DNA from: Deltaproteobacteria bacterium
GTDB lineage: Bacteria; Desulfobacterota; Binatia; UBA9968
Assembly (NCBI GenBank): GCA_005879435.1
Contig: VBKX01000515.1
Location: 1,056 to 6,578, forward strand
Direction of reading: 5' to 3'
Length of the DNA stretch: 5,523 bases
This document shows positions 1 to 4,947 of the stretch, one piece after another. The notes under the pieces are model-generated. The model saw only the letters and a program-made list of their open reading frames with translations, did no database searches and was not told the DNA's origin. How positions within the stretch are numbered: the stretch's first letter is position 1; the number at the start of each line of letters is the position of its first letter. The position numbers were made by a program, and so were the translations under genes.

Positions 1-69
1 TGCCTTCGCGATGAACCAACCTGCAGCTCCGGTGCCCGCCACACGACGCCGATAATCTCATCCATCACT

Positions 70-109
70 CTGCGGAGCCGCCTTCTGCCCACAGAACGCG
101 GCTCCGCAG
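70..109. terminator. Strong hairpin, probable terminator of an upstream gene
   Basis: Bases 70-81 (CTGCGGAGCCGC) are an exact reverse complement of 98-109. The pairing continues inward, after one C-C mismatch (82/97), with TTCTG (83-87) against CAGAA (92-96) around a CCCA loop. The arms are therefore 18 nt with 17 pairs, most of them G-C. No T-run follows on either strand, so this is not a classic intrinsic terminator. A plus-strand reading frame entering the window closes with TAA at 53-55, 14 bases before the hairpin, which fits the 3' end of an upstream gene. A role as protein-binding palindrome or mRNA-stabilising element is also possible. The structure is clear; the function is inferred. 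Confidence 0.5.
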
Positions 110-117
110 CATTCCCA

Positions 118-147
118 TTGACAGCTTTATAGTCCACTGATTAAGCT
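118..147 (+). promoter_or_regulatory. Possible sigma70-like promoter for the first amidohydrolase
   Basis: TTGACA at 118-123 is a perfect -35 hexamer, lying just after the hairpin and before the first gene. The matching -10 is poor: TAAGCT at 142-147 (18-nt spacer) keeps only T1, A2 and T6. A good -10-like TATAGT sits at 128-133 but is far too close to this -35 to pair with it. The position is right for driving the 198-3450 cluster, but the element is weakly supported. Confidence 0.3.
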
Positions 148-184
148 TCGGCTCGTTGACTCACCGAGTCGACGAACATCGCTT

Positions 185-190
185 AGGAGG
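185..190 (+). promoter_or_regulatory. Ribosome binding site that fixes the first amidohydrolase start
   Basis: AGGAGG, a full Shine-Dalgarno match, lies 7 bases before the ATG at 198. It favours that start over the in-frame upstream ATG at 156, whose 14 extra residues (MTHRVDEHRLGGLA) do not look like part of the family fold. Confidence 0.85.
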
Positions 191-197
191 ACTTGCC

Positions 198-1202
198 ATG
201 GACACGATCGATGCCGACGGTCACATCGTCGAAAAAGCCGCCGACCTGCGCAGATATCTGCCACCGCCTTATTCGAAGCGAACCGGCGCGCTGCTGCCTT
301 CAGACGGCATGGATACAAACATGGGCGGCGTTCTGGGCGGGATGGAAGATAATGATATTCCGACCCGGCTCAAAGACATGGACACCGAGGGAATCGATGT
401 TTCGGTGTTGTTTCCCACCAGCAGTTTCTCGGTCAACAGCGTAATCGAGCGCGATTACGCCGTCGCCTATGCGCGAGCTTACAACGACTTTATCGCCGAC
501 GTGTGTAAACAAAGCCCGCGGCTCAAGGGTATCGGCTTAGTGCCGCTGCAAGACCCGGCGGCGGCAGTCGAGGAGGCAAGCCGGGCCGTGACCAAACTCG
601 GCCTCGTCGCCATCGCGGTGGCCACGCAAGGCATGAAGGAGCACTTGGGCGCGCCAACGTTTTGGCCTTTATACGAAGAATTGCAGCGACTCAATGTGCC
701 GCTCTGCGTTCATAACCGGCGCGAAGGCCCAGCGGGCGACAGCCGCTTCGACAGCTTTATTTTCATGCACACCATCGGCCGGCCAGTGGAAACTTTCATT
801 CAATTCGCCGGCTTGATCTACGGCGGCGTGCTCGAACGGTTTCCCAAGCTGCGCGTCGCTTTTCTCGAATGCGGTGTCGGCTGGGTGCCATATTGGATGG
901 AGCGCATGGATGAAGAATGGGAAAAAAGGGGCAAAGTTGAAGCGCCGCTTTGTAAGAAGAAACCGAGCGAATACGTCAAATCCGGCAATTTGTTTTTCGC
1001 TCTGGAACCAGAGGAAGAAACCGTTCCGTACGTGATCGAGCGCATCGGCGCTGATAAAATCCTCTTCGCCTCGGACTATCCGCACTGGGACGGCATGTTC
1101 CCCAATGTCGTATCCACCATCCGCGGGAGAAAGGATATTTCAGACGACGCCAAGGCGAGGATTTTGGGCGAAAATGCCAAACGCTTTTACGGCTGGCAGT
1201 GA
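198..1202 (+). CDS. Amidohydrolase-2 family metal-dependent hydrolase or decarboxylase
   Basis: A 334-residue cytoplasmic TIM-barrel enzyme of the amidohydrolase-related family (ACMSD / gamma-resorcylate decarboxylase group, PF04909 type). The barrel opens with IDADGH: D7 and H9 take the place of the usual HxH or ExH metal pair. Further likely metal or active-site residues are H172 (CVHNR), H191 (HTIGRP), E224 (FLECG) and D293 (FASDYPHWD). The stretch ERFPKLRVAFLECGVGW is typical of the family, but the position usually holding His appears to be E224. Members hydrolyse C-N or C-O bonds or decarboxylate aromatic acids; the substrate here is unknown. The start is set by the AGGAGG at 185. The stop is one base before the solute-binding protein gene, suggesting coupled translation. 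It is a divergent paralogue of the 2314-3450 product. Family assignment is firm, reaction open. Confidence 0.93.
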   Translation: MDTIDADGHIVEKAADLRRYLPPPYSKRTGALLPSDGMDTNMGGVLGGMEDNDIPTRLKDMDTEGIDVSVLFPTSSFSVNSVIERDYAVAYARAYNDFIADVCKQSPRLKGIGLVPLQDPAAAVEEASRAVTKLGLVAIAVATQGMKEHLGAPTFWPLYEELQRLNVPLCVHNRREGPAGDSRFDSFIFMHTIGRPVETFIQFAGLIYGGVLERFPKLRVAFLECGVGWVPYWMERMDEEWEKRGKVEAPLCKKKPSEYVKSGNLFFALEPEEETVPYVIERIGADKILFASDYPHWDGMFPNVVSTIRGRKDISDDAKARILGENAKRFYGWQ

Positions 1203-1203
1203 G

Positions 1204-2208
1204 ATGCGCTCTCGTCTGGTCGCCTGTCTTCTGCTCATCCTGAGCACGGTCAGCTGGGCGGTGAATTCTTTCGCCGCTGAATCGTCAGGACTTAAAAAAG
1301 TTCGCATGGCGTTTACATCGCTGTCCTCGGTCATGTGTCCGCCCTGGATCGCGCGCGAAGCCGGCATCTTCAACAAGCATGGCCTGGACGTGGAAGTGAT
1401 CGCCACGCCCACCGGTGTCGAAGGCATGAACGCTTTGATCGCCGGCGAAGTGCAGTTCTTGCAGATCTCCGGCGGCACCACTGCAAGCGCTGCGCTCGGC
1501 GGCGCCGATGTAATGATCGTCGCCACCACGCTGGATGCTCTTGTGCAGCAGTTGATCGCCCGCCCGGAAATCGAAAAAGCGGAGCAACTCAAGGGTAAAA
1601 ACGTCGGCATCACCCGGTTCGGCACGTCCATCGACGTCGGCGCGCGCCTCGCGCTGCGCCACTTTGGACTCGTGCCCGAAAAAGACGTCGCCATCGTTCA
1701 AGTCGGCGGCATGGAATCCATGGTCGCGGCTCTGCAGGGCAATCGCATTCAAGCGGGGATCCTTTCCTATCCCGCGATTACCCAAGCGTTGAAACTCGGC
1801 CATCATGCATTGCTCGATGTCGCCGCGCTGGGAATTCCTTATGCGTTCACCGGCATCACCACGCGCGGTCGCTTAATTCGCGACGATGCCGATCTGGTGC
1901 GCCGCTACGTGACGGCGCAAACCGAAGCGATCGCGCGCGCCAAACGAGACAAGAATTTTACCCTCAAAGTGATGGGCAAGTATTTACGGACAGCAAATCC
2001 GGCGGCACTGGCCGAATCGTACGACGTCGACGTACAGAAATACATGCTCAAAGTCCCACTCACGACCGTCGAAGCGATGCAGTCGGTTTTGGACGATCTT
2101 GCCAATAGAATTCCCAAGGCAAAAGACAGCGAGCCGAGAACATTTTTTGATGATTCCTTCGTGCGGCAATTGCAATCGAGCGGCTTCATCGACTCTTTGT
2201 ATCGCTGA
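1204..2208 (+). CDS. Periplasmic solute-binding protein, NMT1/SsuA-like
   Basis: A 334-residue exported binding protein of the NMT1/THI5-SsuA type, which captures small organic ligands for ABC import. Residues 1-25 form a signal peptide: Arg-bearing N-region (MRSR), hydrophobic LLLILSTVSWAV, and a cleavage site near SFA|AES. Cys8 is too early for a lipobox. The mature protein has the family's features: VRMAFTSLSS opening strand, PPWIAREAGIF, KHGLDVEV, LIAGEVQFLQISGG, LKGKNVGI, and a domain-2 segment around MVAALQGNRIQAGILSYP. The frame is open upstream to an ATG at 1105, but the signal peptide fixes the start at 1204, one base after the preceding TGA. There is no good Shine-Dalgarno there, so translation is probably coupled to the upstream gene. 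No permease or ATPase lies in the window. Ligand unknown; the neighbouring amidohydrolases suggest a compound they can process. Confidence 0.92.
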   Translation: MRSRLVACLLLILSTVSWAVNSFAAESSGLKKVRMAFTSLSSVMCPPWIAREAGIFNKHGLDVEVIATPTGVEGMNALIAGEVQFLQISGGTTASAALGGADVMIVATTLDALVQQLIARPEIEKAEQLKGKNVGITRFGTSIDVGARLALRHFGLVPEKDVAIVQVGGMESMVAALQGNRIQAGILSYPAITQALKLGHHALLDVAALGIPYAFTGITTRGRLIRDDADLVRRYVTAQTEAIARAKRDKNFTLKVMGKYLRTANPAALAESYDVDVQKYMLKVPLTTVEAMQSVLDDLANRIPKAKDSEPRTFFDDSFVRQLQSSGFIDSLYR

Positions 2209-2251
2209 AAGGACTCCGATCTCTGCCAAATCTTTTGCGCCAACTTCCAGG

Positions 2252-2281
2252 TTGAATCCCTGATACGAAGCTTGTAACAAT
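2252..2281 (+). promoter_or_regulatory. Possible promoter within the 105-base gap
   Basis: TTGAAT (2252-2257) and AACAAT (2276-2281), with an 18-nt spacer and an extended -10 TGT at 2273-2275, could form a weak sigma70-like promoter for the second amidohydrolase. Four of six bases match in each hexamer. No terminator-like hairpin is visible in 2209-2313, so read-through from the genes upstream is equally plausible. Confidence 0.25.
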
Positions 2282-2300
2282 CGCAACAGCTCATTTAAAC

Positions 2301-2305
2301 GGAGG
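2301..2305 (+). promoter_or_regulatory. Ribosome binding site that fixes a GTG start
   Basis: GGAGG is followed 8 bases later by GTG at 2314, which opens MRVIDADGH. The ATG at 2306 directly abuts the Shine-Dalgarno and is out of frame, so it is not the start. The homologous paralogue begins at the same point relative to its IDADGH motif, which supports GTG. Confidence 0.8.
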
Positions 2306-2313
2306 ATGCCAAA

Positions 2314-3450
2314 GTGCGCGTCATCGATGCCGACGGTCATGTCGAAGAAAACCCGATCACATTCAGCGATAAGTATTTCGCTCCTGCCTTCCGCGCTCAA
2401 CGGCCTCAAGTGGTCCCCGGCACGGAGGACGGTCTTGCCTATTGGATGATCGACGAACAGCTTTTTCCGCGCCGCGTCGGCCGCGGCTGCAACAATCTTG
2501 GCACGCCGACCAGCTACCAGGGTAAACCAGTGCGTCACGCGCAGCGCAAGCCCGATACTCTCGGCAGCATGGAGCTCACGAGCCTAAAAGAGCGATTGCA
2601 GATCATGGACGAAGAAAACATCTGGCTCCAGGTTCTGTATCCGACGCTCTTTCTCGCCTATCCGCTGAGCTGCAATCCGGATTACGTGACCGCCATGTGC
2701 GACGCCTACAATCGTTGGCTCGGCGATGTCCTATCGGGTCAGGAGCGGCTCAAATGGGTGGGCGTGGTCAATCTCGATGATGTCCCGGCGGCGGTGCGTC
2801 AAGTGAAAGAAGCGAAGAAATCGGGCGCGGTGGGCATGATGATTTTAGGCACCGCCGGAGATCGTTTGCTCGACGATCCGAGCCTCTTGCCGTTTTACGA
2901 AGCGGTGGCCGAAGCGGATTTACCCCTCGCGGTTCACGTCGGCTGGGCTTGCCCATCGATTAATAATTTGTACACGCACGTTTACCCTTCTGGCGTCATC
3001 GCGTTTTCCATGCCGGTGCTTATGGGTTTGGTGTCGATGATGAGCGGCGGCATATTCGACCGCTTTCCGAGCCTGCGCGTGGTCTACCTAGAAGCAGGCT
3101 GTTTATGGGTGCATTTCATTCTCGAAAGACTGCATCATCGTTTTCAACACTCGGGAAAAAATCTCGTCAATGTCGTCTCGCGCACCGCGCCGATCCAGAA
3201 AATCGAGCCGATGGAATACGTCAAGAAGGGCAATCTCTATTTCAGCGCGGAAATCGAAGACGTGCTCTTGCCCCAAGTTCTCGAGCTGGTCGGCGACGGA
3301 CAAATCTTGTTCGGCTCCGATATGCCGCACGGCGACCGGGAGCGTTTCGCGGAAAAGACATTGCGGGAAAGAAAAGACATCAGCGAGGCGGCGAAAACGA
3401 AAATTTTGGAATCGAACCCAGCCAAATTTTATAGCTTGCCTGGGTTCTAG
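2314..3450 (+). CDS. Second amidohydrolase-2 family enzyme, GTG start
   Basis: A 378-residue cytoplasmic amidohydrolase-related TIM-barrel protein and divergent paralogue of the 198-1202 product. Putative metal ligands and active-site residues are D5/D7/H9 (IDADGHVEE), H208 (LAVHVG), E260 (VVYLEAG) and D336 (LFGSDMPHGD). As in the first enzyme, Glu seems to occupy the place of the common His after the DRFPSLRVVYL strand. It is about 44 residues longer, with extra sequence between the N-terminal metal motif and the first helices (about 20-95) and around 214-235. The C-terminal parts correspond closely: YVKxGNL, then RKDIS, then AKF/KRFY endings. A 17-base identical stretch (207-223 and 2323-2339) encodes the shared IDADGH. 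It follows the binding protein by 105 bases and converges on the methyltransferase gene with a 24-base gap. Hydrolase versus decarboxylase activity cannot be decided from sequence. Confidence 0.93.
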   Translation: MRVIDADGHVEENPITFSDKYFAPAFRAQRPQVVPGTEDGLAYWMIDEQLFPRRVGRGCNNLGTPTSYQGKPVRHAQRKPDTLGSMELTSLKERLQIMDEENIWLQVLYPTLFLAYPLSCNPDYVTAMCDAYNRWLGDVLSGQERLKWVGVVNLDDVPAAVRQVKEAKKSGAVGMMILGTAGDRLLDDPSLLPFYEAVAEADLPLAVHVGWACPSINNLYTHVYPSGVIAFSMPVLMGLVSMMSGGIFDRFPSLRVVYLEAGCLWVHFILERLHHRFQHSGKNLVNVVSRTAPIQKIEPMEYVKKGNLYFSAEIEDVLLPQVLELVGDGQILFGSDMPHGDRERFAEKTLRERKDISEAAKTKILESNPAKFYSLPGF

Positions 3451-3474
3451 CCGGAAATGGTGTCGCGTGGGCGC

Positions 3475-4032
3475 TCAGCGAATTTCGAACAGCAATACTT
3501 TATGATCGTGAATAAAGTCGCCCTTTACCGTCTCCACTTTGTCCGGCACCCAGCCGGGAATTTCATAATCATGCGAGACAACGCGGGTCCCGGGTTTTAG
3601 CTGGCGATCGAGAATCGGCCGGAGCTTGGCGTTAAAATCCGGCAGCATGTACAGCGTCACTACGGTCGCAGCCGAGACATCGACCGTGAAGGCATCCTGG
3701 GCGCGAAATTCCACAAGATCCTGGACATTTTCCCGAAACGCATTGTCGCGTGCCTTTGTTACTAGGCCCTGATCGATTTCGATACCGACGCCCTTTACAC
3801 CGTACTTCTTCGCGGCCCGGATAACGATCGCGCCGTCGCCGCTGCCAATATCATAAAGAAGATCGCTCGGTTTCACCCGTGCCAGGTCGAGCATGCGATC
3901 GATGACCTCCGGTGTCGAGCGGACAAACGGCACTTCGCCGTCCGTCCAGACCGCCACGGATGAGCCGCACCCGTTTGCGATCATCAGAACGACACCGAAA
4001 AACACCTTCGCGCTCAAATTTTTTGTCCGCAT
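3475..4032 (-). CDS. Class I SAM-dependent methyltransferase with N-terminal export or lipoprotein-like segment
   Basis: A 185-residue Rossmann-fold methyltransferase. Motif I is DIGSGDG (61-67), with the acidic SAM-ribose residue in GIEID (E85) and a further acidic D113 (RAQDAF). The pattern 'EVPFVRSTPEVIDRML', then DIGSGDG, TLYMLPDFNAKL and LKPGTRVVSHDY recalls the FAM173-type (ATPSCKMT/ANTKMT) protein lysine methyltransferases and their bacterial relatives; this is from memory, not alignment. The N-terminus is MRTKNLSAK followed by hydrophobic VFFGVVLMIANGC, which looks like a signal peptide or anchor. Cys22 sits in an imperfect lipobox (A-N-G-C). The frame is open to an ATG at 4086, but the extra 18 residues would spoil this signal, lack a well-spaced ribosome site and overlap a promoter, so 4032 is preferred. 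It is convergent with the amidohydrolase and divergent from the isochorismatase-like gene. Substrate unknown. Confidence 0.87.
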   Translation of the reverse strand: MRTKNLSAKVFFGVVLMIANGCGSSVAVWTDGEVPFVRSTPEVIDRMLDLARVKPSDLLYDIGSGDGAIVIRAAKKYGVKGVGIEIDQGLVTKARDNAFRENVQDLVEFRAQDAFTVDVSAATVVTLYMLPDFNAKLRPILDRQLKPGTRVVSHDYEIPGWVPDKVETVKGDFIHDHKVLLFEIR

Positions 4033-4038
4033 GTTGCC

Positions 4039-4068
4039 GTTATAGAGTATCGACCGAACCAGCGTCAA
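4039..4068 (-). promoter_or_regulatory. Sigma70-like promoter of the methyltransferase gene, leaderless geometry
   Basis: On the minus strand, TTGACG (4068-4063) and TATAAC (4044-4039) each match consensus at five of six bases, with an 18-nt spacer. The -10 ends 6 bases before the ATG at 4032, so transcription would start at or very near the start codon. This fits the absence of a Shine-Dalgarno before that ATG. It also argues against the longer reading from 4086, which would span the promoter. Confidence 0.5.
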
Positions 4069-4090
4069 TGAAATAGGCGCAATCATCGCC

Positions 4091-4117
4091 TTGACTTCGT
4101 CGGCGGTTTGTTATGAA
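4091..4117 (+). promoter_or_regulatory. Possible promoter for the isochorismatase-like gene
   Basis: TTGACT (4091-4096) is a good -35. The nearest -10 candidate is TATGAA (4112-4117), four of six matches, at a short 15-nt spacer. It lies in the divergent region between two genes that point apart, where a promoter is required, but the spacing makes this exact pairing uncertain. Confidence 0.35.
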
Positions 4118-4139
4118 CATCCGAGATACAAACCAACAA

Positions 4140-4145
4140 AAGGAG
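4140..4145 (+). promoter_or_regulatory. Ribosome binding site of the isochorismatase-like gene
   Basis: AAGGAG lies 7 bases before the ATG at 4153, an optimal arrangement that fixes the start. Confidence 0.8.
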
Positions 4146-4152
4146 CATCGGT

Positions 4153-4875
4153 ATGGCAAGCTGGGACGATATTCTCACTTCACGCGATAAAGAGGTCTTT
4201 GCGCTCTCAGGGTTTGGCAAGAAAGCCGGTTTTGGTCAGCGCCCGGCGCTGCTGATCATCGATGTCAATTACAATTTTACCGGCGACAAGCCCGAGCCGA
4301 TTCTCGAGTCGGTCAAACGCTTCCGCACGAGTTGCGGCAAAGAAGGATGGGACGGGGTTTATCACATCCGCGAGTTGCTCACCGAAGCGCGTAAAAAACA
4401 TCTGCCGACATTTTATACTACCGCCGAAGAGAATCGCGCCAACAGTACGGTTTTGGTTGGCGGTTGGGCGGCCAAGAGTAACCGAACCACGGAAGACATG
4501 ACCGCGCAATGGGAGAAAGCCAATCAAATCGTCGAAGAGATCGCGCCCCGGCCGGGTGACATTGTCGTGCGCAAACAAAAGCCCAGCGCTTTTTTCGGCA
4601 CGCCGCTGATGAGCATGTTGAATGAAGTGCACGCCGACAGCGTGCTCGTCGCCGGCACCACGACCAGCGGCTGCGTGCGCGCCAGCGTCATTGATGCGTT
4701 CTCTTACAACATGAAAGTTTCGGTCGTGGAAGAATGCGTTTTTGACCGCGGCCAGGCGTCGCACAAGATCAATTTGTTCGACATGGCGATGAAATATGCC
4801 GACGTGATCTCGCTCAAAGAAACCATCGACTACATTCGCGGTTTGCCTGATAACTTGTACGCGCCGGCGCTGTAA
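4153..4875 (+). CDS. Isochorismatase-family cysteine hydrolase, N-carbamoylsarcosine amidase-like
   Basis: A 240-residue cytoplasmic cysteine hydrolase of the isochorismatase-like superfamily. The probable Asp-Lys-Cys triad is D37 (ALLIIDVNYNF), K141 (VVRKQKPSAFFGT) and C174 (AGTTTSGCVRASV). The 33-residue Lys-to-Cys distance equals that of Arthrobacter N-carbamoylsarcosine amidase (K144/C177), and GTTTSGCVR is the expected nucleophile loop. The N-terminal extension (about 1-30) and the SCGKEGWDGVYHI segment match the N-carbamoylsarcosine/maleamate amidase branch better than nicotinamidases or true isochorismatases. Such enzymes hydrolyse amides or ureido groups to release ammonia (and CO2 for carbamoyl substrates). 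It begins a plus-strand unit with the MetE-like gene 68 bases downstream. The exact substrate is not readable from the sequence; family and catalytic competence are well supported. Confidence 0.94.
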   Translation: MASWDDILTSRDKEVFALSGFGKKAGFGQRPALLIIDVNYNFTGDKPEPILESVKRFRTSCGKEGWDGVYHIRELLTEARKKHLPTFYTTAEENRANSTVLVGGWAAKSNRTTEDMTAQWEKANQIVEEIAPRPGDIVVRKQKPSAFFGTPLMSMLNEVHADSVLVAGTTTSGCVRASVIDAFSYNMKVSVVEECVFDRGQASHKINLFDMAMKYADVISLKETIDYIRGLPDNLYAPAL

Positions 4876-4915
4876 CAATTGCCGGCTTCAGGTCGCACGC
4901 ACGCCACGTTGATCC

Positions 4916-4947
4916 GGAGCTTTTTTATGGCCTGCGTAAAATCGTGA
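4916..4947 (+). other. Ribosome site plus ATG one base out of frame with the MetE-like gene
   Basis: GGAG (4916-4919) is 7 bases before ATG 4927, but that ATG reads only MACVKS and stops at TGA 4945-4947. The TGA overlaps the GTG at 4944 (GTGA), which opens the MetE-like frame. One more A in the AAAA run at 4938-4941 would fuse them as MACVKIVITAHADV, a natural N-terminus for the family. Explanations are a lost base (real or sequencing error), slippage at the A run, or a tiny ORF coupled to the GTG by stop-start overlap. Confidence 0.5.

Noticed and set aside
1..65. Edge reading frames: a plus-strand frame ending at TAA 53-55, and a minus-strand ATG at 65 reading MDEIIGVVWRAPELQ off the window
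   Set aside because: Both are too short to recognise. The plus frame is mildly favoured by the hairpin after it, but neither can be called a gene from about 20 codons.
1105..1203. Longer solute-binding protein starting at ATG 1105 and overlapping the amidohydrolase end
   Set aside because: The 33 extra residues would bury a clear signal peptide that begins at ATG 1204. The one-base gap to the upstream stop also fits coupled translation.
1140..1806. Long minus-strand open frames (184 and 173 codons) opposite the solute-binding protein
   Set aside because: They are antisense shadows of a well-supported gene. Their translations show no recognisable domain and they have no convincing start context.
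3497..3518. Inverted repeat ACTTTAT/ATAAAGT with an 8-base loop near the convergent gene ends
   Set aside because: It is AT-rich, lies inside the methyltransferase coding sequence (around HDHKV) and has no GC stem, so it is probably chance rather than a terminator.
4207..4878. A 223-codon minus-strand open frame opposite the isochorismatase-like gene
   Set aside because: The plus-strand gene has a full catalytic triad and a ribosome site. The antisense product is His/Arg-rich without domain features, as expected from an opposite-strand shadow.
4861..4886. Two GCCGGC copies (4863-4868 and 4881-4886) around the isochorismatase-like stop codon
   Set aside because: GCCGGC is self-palindromic and common in GC-rich DNA. 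The 6-bp stem with a 12-base loop and no T-run is not a convincing terminator.
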